Notes: generated from the sequence alone by a model not told the origin. 37,161 bases of DNA from an uncultured SAR86 cluster bacterium (GCA_902630715.1 CACOVO010000014.1:1-37161); one strand, 5' to 3'. Shown: positions 1 through 8,610, numbered from the stretch's first letter. Numbers and translations are program-made.

Positions 1-993
1 CTTAATGACTTCAACAATATTGAATTCTCCATAAAAGAGGTAAAACGTATTGGCAAACATGCACAGGGAACTATCGCTTACACCACTAGTCCTGTCCATA
101 ATCTAGATACATGGCTTGATCTCGCTAAAAAAATAGAGGACTCAGGTGCCGACTCCCTAGCAATAAAAGATATGGCGGGCTTGTTGAGACCTTTTGATGC
201 ATATGATTTAGTCAAAAGCCTTAAGGAGACTCTTTCTATTCCAGTACACATGCAAACTCATGCAACTACTGGAATGTCACCAGCAACTAACATGAAAGCA
301 ATTGAGGCGGGAATAGATAACATCGACACCTCAATTTCTTCGCTAAGCATGACATATGGACATACAGCAACCGAAACCATGTTGGCAATATTTGAAGGTA
401 AAGATAGATATCTAAATCTAGACTTAGATGCTTTGGAAGAGGTATCAACTTTCTTTAAGGATATTAGGGAAAAATACTCTGAATTTGAAGGTAATCTAAA
501 AGGAGTTGACTCCACAATGCTTGTGAAACAAGTTCCTGGTGGAATGTTATCGAACCTGGAATCTCAATTAAGAGCAAACAAACAAGAGGATAAAATCGAA
601 ATGGTGATAGATGAGATTCCAAAAGTGAGGAAGGACTTCGGTTATCCTCCTCTTGTTACGCCTGCTTCTCAGATTGTCGGAGCGCAAGCTTTACTTAACA
701 TCATTGATGGTCAAAGTTATAGAAATTTGTCTAATGAATCGATAAATCTAATTAAAGGGAAGTACGGAAAACTTCCGGGTGAAGTAAAAATAGAACTCAA
801 GAAGAGAGTAGAAACGATTGATGAAATTGACGAAAGTGTGAATGAAGACGAGCTTGAAATAATGAAAAAGGAATTAAGTGAACTGTGTTTGCAGAATTCT
901 CTACCAGATTTATCAAATAATGAAGAAATGGTATTGAGCTACATTCTTTTTCCAAACATAGCTCTTAAATTCTTCAAGAGCTTAAATATCTAA
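1..993 (+). CDS. Carboxyltransferase (OadA / pyruvate carboxylase subunit B type), 5' end cut by window
   Basis: The frame is open from base 1, so only the last 330 residues are visible; by comparison with OadA about 100 N-terminal residues lie outside. It is a biotin-dependent carboxyltransferase TIM barrel, shown by HAQGTIAYTTSPVHNL near the left edge, IKDMAG (the carbamylated-lysine segment), HATTG, and TYGHTATET. The family moves CO2 between carboxybiotin and an oxo-acid such as pyruvate or oxaloacetate. Two oddities are visible. First, the usual metal-binding HxH reads Q-T-H (codons 253-261). Second, the protein stops right after the conserved EEMVLSYILFP segment with no biotinyl domain (no AMKM), so a separate biotin carrier would be required. 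The next gene starts 10 bases downstream on the same strand. The family call is firm; the substrate is not. Confidence 0.85.
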   Translation, partial: LNDFNNIEFSIKEVKRIGKHAQGTIAYTTSPVHNLDTWLDLAKKIEDSGADSLAIKDMAGLLRPFDAYDLVKSLKETLSIPVHMQTHATTGMSPATNMKAIEAGIDNIDTSISSLSMTYGHTATETMLAIFEGKDRYLNLDLDALEEVSTFFKDIREKYSEFEGNLKGVDSTMLVKQVPGGMLSNLESQLRANKQEDKIEMVIDEIPKVRKDFGYPPLVTPASQIVGAQALLNIIDGQSYRNLSNESINLIKGKYGKLPGEVKIELKKRVETIDEIDESVNEDELEIMKKELSELCLQNSLPDLSNNEEMVLSYILFPNIALKFFKSLNI

Positions 994-1003
994 AGGTAAA
1001 GAA

Positions 1004-2206
1004 ATGAGACTAACTAATATTGAAACGTTCGTTATAAAAACCGGTGAACCTAATTTGGGTGGTTTGTTCTGGTTTTTTATAAAGCTTGAGACAGACGAAG
1101 GGATTGTTGGATGGGGTGAAACCGCAGTTCTTTATACTCTTTTGGGTGTTGAAGATGGTTTCGAACAAAACTTAAAAGATATATTTGAACATTACTTAAA
1201 GGACAAAGATCCTCTTAATCGCGAGACCATTTATCATACGCTTTATGCAGGTTTAACTGATCAGCATCCAGATTACATAACCGTCGGTCTGATAAGTGCA
1301 ATAGATATTGCTCTGTGGGATATTACTGGTAAATATTACAGTACACCCGTTTACAACCTTCTTGGTGGAAAATTTAGAGATAGAATAAGAACATATACTT
1401 ATATTTATGAAAGGGACGTCAAAACAACAATCCACGAAGCTATTGGAGCCTGGACAACTGATCCTGAAAGACTTGGTGAGCTCGCATCCGACTTAGCCGA
1501 TGAAGGATTTACAGGATTAAAATTTGATCCCCTGCCACAAAAGGTATGGAGAAAAACTCCTCTCCCTCCTTGGGAAGTTACTCAGAAGGAATATGATCAT
1601 GCAGAAGCATCTGTCAGAGCGATAAGAGAGGCCGTAGGTACCAGAGCAGACATTCTTATTGGAACACACGGGCAAACTACTCCATCTGCAGCTAGAAGGC
1701 TTGCTGCAAGGGTAGAAAAGTATGATCCTCTTTGGCTTGAAGAGCCATGTCCTCCTGAGAATTATAAGGAAATGGGTAAAATTGCTAGAAGTACCTCAAT
1801 ACCCATTGCTTCAGGTGAAAGGCTAGTAACAATCCATGAATTCCAAAACTTATTTGATCAAGGAGGTTGTGCTTTTGCCCAACCAGATTTAGGGAGTTGC
1901 GGTGGAATAACAGCCTGCAAAAAAATATCTTCTCTAGCAGAAGCAAATTATGTTCTTATGGCTCCTCATGTTTGGGGTGGCCCTATCATTACGGCTGCAG
2001 CACTTCAGATAGACGCGAATATCCCAAACTTTCTAATTCAAGAGAGTATAGGTAAATCAGATGCATTTTTTAATGAAATCATAAAAGAGCCTTTTGAATG
2101 GGAAAATGGCGATCTTATTGTCTCTGACAGGCCAGGTATTGGTACTAATCTTGATGAAGACAAGTTAGAAAGTTTTAGGTGTAAACTTTCGGACCTAAGG
2201 AAATAG
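1004..2206 (+). CDS. Enolase-superfamily (mandelate racemase/muconate lactonizing) sugar-acid dehydratase-like protein
   Basis: 400 residues, the usual length for galactonate/mannonate-dehydratase-like members. The N-terminal capping domain (about 1-120) is followed by a TIM barrel with LEEP (E246), SGERL (E272) and a late PHVWGGP histidine (H322). H222 in GTHG matches the catalytic His of the D-galactonate dehydratase group, but the first metal ligand, Asp in VDFHG of that group, is Gly220 here. I recall a subfamily sharing this THGQ motif, so it is probably a subgroup trait and not a broken gene. Members abstract the alpha proton of acid sugars, usually leading to dehydration. Start supported by AAGGTAAAGAA before ATG. 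It follows the carboxyltransferase by 10 bases and its stop codon abuts the stop of the convergent dioxygenase. Substrate unknown. Confidence 0.85.
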   Translation: MRLTNIETFVIKTGEPNLGGLFWFFIKLETDEGIVGWGETAVLYTLLGVEDGFEQNLKDIFEHYLKDKDPLNRETIYHTLYAGLTDQHPDYITVGLISAIDIALWDITGKYYSTPVYNLLGGKFRDRIRTYTYIYERDVKTTIHEAIGAWTTDPERLGELASDLADEGFTGLKFDPLPQKVWRKTPLPPWEVTQKEYDHAEASVRAIREAVGTRADILIGTHGQTTPSAARRLAARVEKYDPLWLEEPCPPENYKEMGKIARSTSIPIASGERLVTIHEFQNLFDQGGCAFAQPDLGSCGGITACKKISSLAEANYVLMAPHVWGGPIITAAALQIDANIPNFLIQESIGKSDAFFNEIIKEPFEWENGDLIVSDRPGIGTNLDEDKLESFRCKLSDLRK

Positions 2207-3061
2207 TTAAAGATAATTACTGGCAGCTTCCTCTATTGGATCGCCTTCTATCCTAGAGTGGTACATGATCCTTCCTTCGCTTAGATCCCACATGCACGCT
2301 TGATGCATAAGACATCTATTGTCCCAAATTACAGCATCTCCCTCCGTCCATTTATGATGAAATACTCTTTCTTCACTGCTGCAAGCGAATTCCTCAAGTT
2401 CTCTGGCCAGCATCTGAGCTTCTATGTCTGACATGCCAGGAATCTTATTAATATGTCTTCCTATTGTTAGACATTTTTCACCAGTTTCAGCATGTGTCTT
2501 CACCAAAGGTCTTAACGGCTTTGGATCGATATCAAAACCGTAACTATTGAATTCACTTACTTTAGGGTCTTTGTGCCCAAATCTTTCTTTTTGGCTCCAC
2601 TCATAAGAGTGATAAGCTGATAGTCCGCTTATTTTTTCCTTCATAGAAGGTGATAAGTCGTTATATGCTGATCTCATATCTACCCATCCAGTTTCTCCTC
2701 CACTAGAAGGTACAAGATGCGCAGTAAAAACCGCCCCTTTAGCCTGAATAGGCATATAGGTGCTATCGTGGTGCCATTCCATATTGCCTCTTAATGACTT
2801 AACGATATCATCATCATTAGCATCTCTTATTGAGCCGTCACCTCTGACGTTGCTTATTGGCGACAAGTCAAACTCTAAATTTCCGAAATTTTTAGCAAAT
2901 TTGATTTGTTCTTCATTAGTAAGGTTTTGATTAGGAAAAATCAAAAGGCAATACTGCAACCAAAGGTCATAAATTGCTTTGAGTTCTTCGGCTTCTAAAA
3001 GAGGTATAGATAACTCATAAATTTTAGCACCGAATGTTTTATTTAATGGTTCGATTCTCAA
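2207..3061 (-). CDS. TauD/TfdA-family Fe(II)/2-oxoglutarate-dependent dioxygenase
   Basis: 284 residues, the normal length. The facial triad is visible: H97 and D99 in EWHHDST and the distal H253 in IWDNRCLMHQA. R264/R270 in GRIMYHSRI sit where the family binds the 2-oxoglutarate carboxylate. The enzyme hydroxylates an organic substrate, often causing loss of a sulfonate, aryloxy or similar group, while decarboxylating 2-oxoglutarate to succinate. The sequence looks closer to the TfdA/alpha-ketoglutarate-dependent 2,4-D dioxygenase-like branch found in many marine bacteria than to TauD proper, but the substrate cannot be read from it. The gene is divergent from selO and convergent with the enolase-superfamily gene, their stops touching at 2206/2207. 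Confidence 0.88.
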   Translation of the reverse strand: MRIEPLNKTFGAKIYELSIPLLEAEELKAIYDLWLQYCLLIFPNQNLTNEEQIKFAKNFGNLEFDLSPISNVRGDGSIRDANDDDIVKSLRGNMEWHHDSTYMPIQAKGAVFTAHLVPSSGGETGWVDMRSAYNDLSPSMKEKISGLSAYHSYEWSQKERFGHKDPKVSEFNSYGFDIDPKPLRPLVKTHAETGEKCLTIGRHINKIPGMSDIEAQMLARELEEFACSSEERVFHHKWTEGDAVIWDNRCLMHQACMWDLSEGRIMYHSRIEGDPIEEAASNYL

Positions 3062-3138
3062 TTTGTAGTTCTATTCTAATAATTCCCTTGAACTAATATA
3101 ATTCAGTATTATCATTTTATAAAGAACTCCCTTAAAAA

Positions 3139-4584
3139 ATGAAATTGTCAAACTCTTATATTGGATTACCAGAAGAATTCTTCGACTCCGTTTATCCAAC
3201 TCCTGTAAAGTCACCAAGCCTTATAGCTTTCAATGATGATTTAGCAGCAACCCTCAAGATAACGCTCTCTGATGAGGAAAAGATAGATTTTTTTTCCGGA
3301 AATAAAGTACCGTCTGATTCAACTCCCATTGCACTAAACTATTCTGGCCATCAATTTGGTAATTTTGTTCATCAACTGGGTGATGGTCGTGCCGTTCTAT
3401 TGGGCGAAATAAGAGATAAAAAAAATACGGTGGATGTTCAATTAAAAGGTTCAGGGCCTACCATGTATTCTCGTCAAGGAGATGGGAGATCAGCACTGGG
3501 ACCGGTATTAAGGGAATATTTGTTGAGTGAAGCAATGTATCATCTAGATATTCCTACTACCAGGGCCCTTGCAGCCATATCAACCGGAGAGTATGTTGCC
3601 AGAGACGAATTTGAACCCGGCGGTATACTTACGAGAGTTGCTCAAAGCCATCTCAGAGTAGGAACTTTCGAATATTTTGCTTCCAGGCAACAGTACGAAG
3701 AACTGAAAATACTAGCTGACTTTGCAATACAGAGACATTATCCAGATATAAGAGAATTTGATAATCATTATCTTGAACTCTTAAAAAGAGTTGCTCAAAA
3801 TCAATCTTTATTAGTATCTAAATGGATGAGTGTAGGGTTTATCCATGGCGTAATGAATACTGATAATTTTACAATTTCAGGTGAAACTTTAGATTACGGA
3901 CCTTGCGCATTTTTAGATGAGTATCATCCTGGAAAAGTCTTTAGCTCAATAGATCTTCAAGGAAGATACGCATTTGGAAATCAACCTAGTATTGCCGCCT
4001 GGAATCTTGCATCTCTTGCCGGTTGTTTAATAGCTTTCATAGATAAAGATGCGGATAAAGCAAATGAAATGGCAACAGAGGTTCTTGATAATTTTTCGAT
4101 TGAAACCAATCAAAGAATTCTCAACTTAATGTGTAAAAAGATAGGACTTGATGGAGAATCAAAGTCAAATCAAGATATCTTGAAAAGCCTTTTAAAGATA
4201 ATGATGGACAATGAATCTGATTACACAATCACTTTTAGAAATTTGTCCAATCAACTTGTAGGGGAATCAAAAAAGTTCCTAGATGAATTCAAAAAAGATA
4301 ATCATATTGAGGGCTGGTTAAATCGTTGGAAAGAGTCAGTGAAAAAAGAAAATGGTGATATGAAACAATTATCTTTGGAGTTGAACAAAATAAATCCTTT
4401 ATACATACCAAGAAATCATCAAATTCAAAAAGCTATAGATTTAGCCTATGAGAATGATTTCACTAAATTCTTAGAGATGATAGAAGTGTTTAAAAATCCA
4501 TTTAACGAAGATCAAAGATATGCTGAATACGAAAATAGTCCTCTCGAGGATCAAAAGATATTAAAGACGTTTTGTGGAACTTAA
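3139..4584 (+). CDS. selO: Protein adenylyltransferase SelO (YdiU/UPF0061)
   Basis: 481 residues, full length for bacterial SelO. This is a pseudokinase-fold enzyme that transfers AMP from ATP to Ser/Thr/Tyr of target proteins and is linked to redox stress. Visible hallmarks: NYSGHQFGNFVHQLGDGR (67-84), QLKGSG with the nucleotide-binding lysine K103, the RQGDGRSALGPVLREYL segment, RVAQSHLRVGTFEYFA, and the catalytic loop HGVMNTDNFTISG (D242, N243) followed by the metal-binding DYGPC (D252). The C-terminal PRNHQIQKAI helix is also typical. The C-terminus ends in TFCGT, so there is cysteine in place of the selenocysteine of eukaryotic homologues. It is transcribed toward proteorhodopsin and shares the hairpin terminator at 4611-4641. 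Confidence 0.95.
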   Translation: MKLSNSYIGLPEEFFDSVYPTPVKSPSLIAFNDDLAATLKITLSDEEKIDFFSGNKVPSDSTPIALNYSGHQFGNFVHQLGDGRAVLLGEIRDKKNTVDVQLKGSGPTMYSRQGDGRSALGPVLREYLLSEAMYHLDIPTTRALAAISTGEYVARDEFEPGGILTRVAQSHLRVGTFEYFASRQQYEELKILADFAIQRHYPDIREFDNHYLELLKRVAQNQSLLVSKWMSVGFIHGVMNTDNFTISGETLDYGPCAFLDEYHPGKVFSSIDLQGRYAFGNQPSIAAWNLASLAGCLIAFIDKDADKANEMATEVLDNFSIETNQRILNLMCKKIGLDGESKSNQDILKSLLKIMMDNESDYTITFRNLSNQLVGESKKFLDEFKKDNHIEGWLNRWKESVKKENGDMKQLSLELNKINPLYIPRNHQIQKAIDLAYENDFTKFLEMIEVFKNPFNEDQRYAEYENSPLEDQKILKTFCGT

Positions 4585-4610
4585 TTAAAAATCATTGAGG
4601 ATTAAAAGCA

Positions 4611-4641
4611 AAAAAAAGGGGGCAAAGCCCCCTTTTCTTTT
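4611..4641. terminator. Bidirectional rho-independent terminator between selO and proteorhodopsin
   Basis: A perfect GGGGGC-AAA-GCCCCC hairpin (4618-4632) is flanked by A7 on the left and TTTTCTTTT on the right. Read on the minus strand it ends in T7, an excellent terminator for the proteorhodopsin gene that stops at 4652. On the plus strand it has an interrupted T-tract and would end selO transcripts. It is the only strong intrinsic terminator I found in the window. Confidence 0.93.
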
Positions 4642-4651
4642 GCTGGAGAAC

Positions 4652-5401
4652 CTAAGCAGCTTGCCTATTATCGTCCATTGCAGCTTTCCAAATCACAAGA
4701 CCAAATAAGATCTTGTTAACAAAATCAGCCAAGTTGTAGATCAAGTTTAATGTAGATGAATCTACTGCACCCATTAGGTAACCAAAAACATAACCTAAAG
4801 GATAAATAGCCCAACCAACAACAATGATCAATAACATTGAGTTATAAGCTGTCTGAACTGAAGCGCTTGTGGAAGCAACAGCAGCTTTACCAGCACCCAT
4901 GTAAAGAACATAGATCATATATAACCAAGCTAGCATTCCAATTACAAATGCAGGCATAGCAGCCATAAGACCAGCCTCACCCATGTAACCAAAAATTAAC
5001 ATGACTAAAGAGCCAAGTAGAAGTTGCCAGAATAAAGAACCAGCAACTACTGTTACAGCAGCTAATATCAAATAGAATTCAACCATTTGAAGTGGAACTG
5101 TAAGTAGCCAGTCAATGTATCTGAATACTGTTGGAGTCTCGCCAGTGTCAACCCAAACACCTCTCATATAGAGATAGTGCCAAAAAGCTATTCCACAAAT
5201 GAGACCTGCTACAGTAAGTGAAGTTTTCCATTTGCCTTCAACGTTTCCTCTTTCAGCAAAAAAGAAAACAGTTGCCGCAGCCATAGCTGCAGTTACAAGC
5301 CAAAAGGAAACACCAACAAAATCATCAGCATCTAAATCACCACCAGAAGCGGCAAAAAGAGGGGCTGCGATCATGCTTGATAGAATCAATAAAGATTTCA
5401 T
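4652..5401 (-). CDS. Proteorhodopsin, blue-absorbing type (light-driven proton pump)
   Basis: 249 residues with a signal peptide (MKSLLILSSMIAAPLFA) and seven membrane helices. Key residues line up one-to-one with the SAR86 EBAC31A08 protein as I remember it: H75, proton acceptor D97 in YIDWLLTVPL, proton donor E108 in VEFYLILAA, helix-G D226, and retinal Schiff-base lysine K230 in NLADFVNK. Position 105 is Gln, the blue-tuning residue. The protein pumps protons outward across the inner membrane in light. GGGAGAGAAAT precedes the ATG, supporting the start. It is monocistronic in layout: 175 bases separate it from the serine hydrolase gene, and a strong terminator follows. No retinal-synthesis (blh/crt) gene is present here, so retinal must come from elsewhere in the genome or from outside. 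Confidence 0.98.
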   Translation of the reverse strand: MKSLLILSSMIAAPLFAASGGDLDADDFVGVSFWLVTAAMAAATVFFFAERGNVEGKWKTSLTVAGLICGIAFWHYLYMRGVWVDTGETPTVFRYIDWLLTVPLQMVEFYLILAAVTVVAGSLFWQLLLGSLVMLIFGYMGEAGLMAAMPAFVIGMLAWLYMIYVLYMGAGKAAVASTSASVQTAYNSMLLIIVVGWAIYPLGYVFGYLMGAVDSSTLNLIYNLADFVNKILFGLVIWKAAMDDNRQAA

Positions 5402-5527
5402 ATTTCTCTCCCGTTTATTATGTATCTCGAGTACAAGTCTATAAACCCAACAGAAATAGGAACTTTAGTCTGATTAGGCGTTTAGACAACAAAAATATAC
5501 TATTGGGGGCAATTATTTTCAATGCTG

Positions 5528-5555
5528 TTCTTAGCACAATTTTCTATAAAGTCAA
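5528..5555 (-). promoter_or_regulatory. Possible proteorhodopsin promoter
   Basis: On the minus strand TTGACT (5550-5555) is followed after 16 bases by TAAGAA (5528-5533), a fair sigma-70-like match inside the 175-base gap upstream of proteorhodopsin. It would leave a 5' leader of about 120 bases. Other weaker matches lie closer to the gene, so the assignment is tentative. Confidence 0.3.
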
Positions 5556-5576
5556 ACCTTTGGTAGCTTTTTTATA

Positions 5577-6785
5577 TTATTTTTTGCTCGGCATCAAAGC
5601 GGCATAAATCAAGGATCTGAGCTCCCGTCTGACTTGATAAGTTGAAGAAGGTAGTAATTGAGTTAAAAAGATAATAAACATTTCTTCTTTGGGATTAATC
5701 ATAAACACAGTGCTGGCTGCTCCGCCCCAACCGAATTCACCAATATCACTGCTTGTTTGTGATTTCGCAGGATTGAGCATTACTGAAAAGCCTAAACCGA
5801 ACCCTACCCCTGCATAAGGTGTTTCACTAAATGCAGATTCACTCATTTCTGTTAAATCTTGATTATTAGGTAAATGATTCGTAATCATAAGGTCTAGTGT
5901 TTTACGACCGATCAATCTTCTACCTTTAAATTCTCCTTCGTGAAGTAACATATGACAAAAATTATGGTAATCCTTAATGGTCGAATAGAGTCCACCTCCA
6001 CCAGATTCCATTTTGATGTTGAAGGGGGGAATTTCGAGCAATCGCGGCTTATCTTTTGGATTATGTTCATACAGGGACGCCAAACGATCAAGTTTATCCT
6101 CAGGGCAGCTGAAGCCTGTATCATTCATCTCCAAGGGATCAAAGATGAATTTCTTGAAGTAATCTCCTAAACTCATTCCTGATAGATGCTCAACTAAATA
6201 CCCGAGTACATCTGTAGAAACTGAGTAATTCCACTTATCACCAGGAGAAAATTCTAAAGGTAGTTTTGAGAGAGTCTCCACAAAATCTGAAAGGCTAGAA
6301 ATTTGTTGAGCTTTTATTTCCCTATAAGCTGCATCTACATTAGTGCGATACATAAAGTCATAAGTAAGTCCCGACATATGAGTCAAAAGATCTCTTATAG
6401 TCATATGTCGTTTTGGTTTAGAAGTTAAAAAGTTAGGATATATGCCTGATTGGTAGACTTTCAAATCTTTCCAAGAAGGTATATACCAAAATACAGGATC
6501 ATCTAATCTAAATTTACTTTTTTCGTAAAGCTGCATTATCGCAATGCTCGTAATAGCCTTAGTCATAGAATAAATTCTAAAAATGGTATCTTCATGCATT
6601 GGTCTTTCATTTTCTCTGTCCATGAAGCCAAGAGCGTCTAAGTAAGCGATTTTTCCTTTTCTAGATATCAACGTGAGAGTGCCTACATATTTTCCATCCT
6701 TAACATAAGTGCTGTCTAAATAATCCCTTACATTCTCTAGAACTTTCGAATCAAGTCCTACTGTTTCAGGATTTACAATTTTCAT
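5577..6785 (-). CDS. Serine hydrolase of the class C beta-lactamase/EstB esterase family
   Basis: 402 residues. The S-x-x-K motif is SMTK (S73, K76) within RIYSMTKAITS. The second motif is Y187-S in WNYSVSTDVLGYLVE, and the third region is GWGGAAST near the C-terminus, where beta-lactamases have K-T/S-G. That pattern is typical of esterases and D-aminopeptidase-like members, not true cephalosporinases. HMSGL and GGGGLYSTIKDYHNF are family blocks. No signal peptide is visible, so it is probably cytoplasmic; the family hydrolyses esters or peptides through an acyl-serine. GGAGG four bases before the ATG supports the start. It is divergent from the amidohydrolase gene and points toward proteorhodopsin with no clear terminator between. 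Confidence 0.9.
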   Translation of the reverse strand: MKIVNPETVGLDSKVLENVRDYLDSTYVKDGKYVGTLTLISRKGKIAYLDALGFMDRENERPMHEDTIFRIYSMTKAITSIAIMQLYEKSKFRLDDPVFWYIPSWKDLKVYQSGIYPNFLTSKPKRHMTIRDLLTHMSGLTYDFMYRTNVDAAYREIKAQQISSLSDFVETLSKLPLEFSPGDKWNYSVSTDVLGYLVEHLSGMSLGDYFKKFIFDPLEMNDTGFSCPEDKLDRLASLYEHNPKDKPRLLEIPPFNIKMESGGGGLYSTIKDYHNFCHMLLHEGEFKGRRLIGRKTLDLMITNHLPNNQDLTEMSESAFSETPYAGVGFGLGFSVMLNPAKSQTSSDIGEFGWGGAASTVFMINPKEEMFIIFLTQLLPSSTYQVRRELRSLIYAALMPSKK

Positions 6786-6837
6786 TTAGCCTCCAAAGTT
6801 TTTGTAGGAATAACTATATTTTTAAACACTATTTGAT

Positions 6838-6865
6838 TTGAAGTGTACAAAAAAAATATTAATAT
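6838..6865 (+). promoter_or_regulatory. Possible promoter of the amidohydrolase-RraA pair
   Basis: TTGAAG (6838-6843), 16 bases, then TAATAT (6860-6865), about 29 bases before the ATG at 6895. The match is reasonable in an AT-rich divergent gap, but AT-rich background makes chance hits likely. Confidence 0.35.
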
Positions 6866-6894
6866 GAATAAATATTTTTTATGGGGATCTAAAA

Positions 6895-8610
6895 ATGTAC
6901 GACTTAGTAATTAGAAATGGAAAAATTGTTGATGGTAGTGGTAAAGAATCTTTTATGGGAGATATAGCTATCAAAGGAGATAGAATTGCCAAAATCGGGT
7001 TGGTCGAAGAAAGTGGGGAAAAGGAAATTGATGCAGCAGGAAACTTGGTAACTCCTGGATGGGTAGATATACATACTCATTATGACGGACAAGTATGCTG
7101 GGACGAATACTTAACTCCTTCATGCTGGCATGGTGTCACAACTGTTGTAATGGGCAATTGTGGTGTGGGATTTGCGCCTGTAAAGCCTGGCACAGAGGAA
7201 TTTTTAGTTCAGCTTATGGAAGGTGTAGAAGATATTCCAGGAGTTGCTTTGAACGAAGGCGTCAGTTGGGATTGGGAAAGCTTTCCAGAATATCTAGATT
7301 CAATTGCAAAAAAGAATTACGCAATGGATATTGGAGCAATGATTGGTCATGGGCCGATCAGATCCTATGTTATGGGGATGGATAGATGCCAAGGTAAAGA
7401 AGAAGCAACGGATTCTGAAATAGATGAAATGGCGAAGATAACCAAAGAGGCTATTGAAGCAGGTGCGCTTGGATTTAGCACTTCAAGGACATATTTGCAC
7501 AGAGATAAGTTTGGTGAATACGTGCCAGGAACAGAGGCAACGGCAAAAGAAATGAGGAAAATTGCAAATACTATTGCCGAACTTGGACAGGGTACATTAG
7601 AGATAGTCTCTGACTGGATGGATCAAGATATGGAGTTAGACTGGGTAAAAGAATTTGTTGAAAATTCCGATAGAACACTGACTTACGCACAAACGGGCGG
7701 CAATCCAGTTGAAACTTGGAAATATTGCGAAGAAAATTTCTCAAAGGGTGTCAAAATAAGACCTCAATTTCCGGGTAGGCCAACTGGTATGTTGTTCAGC
7801 CTTGAGTCGACTGTTCATCCTTTTATTGCTCATCCTAGTTATGCTGAAATAGCAGATAAAAATTTAGAGGAAAAAGTTGCAACTATGAAGGATGAATCTT
7901 TCAAACAGAGAATACTCTCCGAAGAGCCTGCAGTTGATAAAAGTCATATGATTTACACAATGATGATGTCCTTTGACAAGCAGTTTCCTATGAATGAAAT
8001 ACCTGACTACGAACCATCCTATGAAGCAAGTATCGCTGGTATAGCTGAAAGTTCAAACAAGTCAGTGATGGAAGTCATGTATGAAGAATTACTCAAAAAT
8101 GATGGTAAAACCTTTGTTTGGGCACCCTTTTCTCCTTATCCCAATCATAATCTGGATACTTATAAAATGATGATGGAGTTTGAAAGCTCAGTTGCTGGAC
8201 TGAGTGATGGAGGTGCGCATTGTGGGCTTATATGTGATGCAAGTATGCCAACTTGGAATGTAGCGCATTACACAAGAGATAGAGTTAAAGGTGAAAAAAT
8301 ACCTCTTGAGTTCCTGATCAGAAAACAGACAAAAGAGACTGCAGAAACCTTTGGTTTGATGGACAGAGGACAAATTAAAGAAGGTTATTTAGCTGATATA
8401 AATATAATCGATCATGAAAATTTATGCGTATACAAGCCTGAAATGGTTCATGACCTCCCCACAGGCAGCAGAAGGATCATCCAAAAAGCAGGGGGCTACA
8501 TAGCTACTATTAAGAGTGGAGTGGTGACTTTTATGAATGATGTAGCAACTGGTGAATTACCTGGAACTGTTTTGAGAGGTGAAAGGACATTAGAAAGTTT
8601 ATCAGCTTAA
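6895..8610 (+). CDS. N-acyl-D-amino-acid deacylase-like amidohydrolase (amidohydrolase_3 family)
   Basis: 571 residues. It begins with the amidohydrolase beta-sandwich start MYDLVIRNGKIVDGSG, then the metal site DIHTHYDGQ (H60, H62) and GNCG (C89). The same Cys bridges or ligates zinc in D-aminoacylase. SDGGAHCG (about residue 442) carries the late catalytic Asp, and a C-terminal beta-sandwich strand GYLADINIID follows. The family removes acyl groups from N-acyl-D-amino acids or hydrolyses related cyclic or linear amides in the cytoplasm. The 570-residue form with a large insert is common in marine bacteria and its true substrate is generally unknown. The RraA-family gene follows after 9 bases, suggesting one transcript. 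Confidence 0.9.
   Translation: MYDLVIRNGKIVDGSGKESFMGDIAIKGDRIAKIGLVEESGEKEIDAAGNLVTPGWVDIHTHYDGQVCWDEYLTPSCWHGVTTVVMGNCGVGFAPVKPGTEEFLVQLMEGVEDIPGVALNEGVSWDWESFPEYLDSIAKKNYAMDIGAMIGHGPIRSYVMGMDRCQGKEEATDSEIDEMAKITKEAIEAGALGFSTSRTYLHRDKFGEYVPGTEATAKEMRKIANTIAELGQGTLEIVSDWMDQDMELDWVKEFVENSDRTLTYAQTGGNPVETWKYCEENFSKGVKIRPQFPGRPTGMLFSLESTVHPFIAHPSYAEIADKNLEEKVATMKDESFKQRILSEEPAVDKSHMIYTMMMSFDKQFPMNEIPDYEPSYEASIAGIAESSNKSVMEVMYEELLKNDGKTFVWAPFSPYPNHNLDTYKMMMEFESSVAGLSDGGAHCGLICDASMPTWNVAHYTRDRVKGEKIPLEFLIRKQTKETAETFGLMDRGQIKEGYLADINIIDHENLCVYKPEMVHDLPTGSRRIIQKAGGYIATIKSGVVTFMNDVATGELPGTVLRGERTLESLSA

Noticed and set aside
4570-4584. Possible selenocysteine at the SelO C-terminus
   Set aside because: The end reads TFCGT with an ordinary TGT cysteine codon and a TAA stop; no in-frame TGA is involved.
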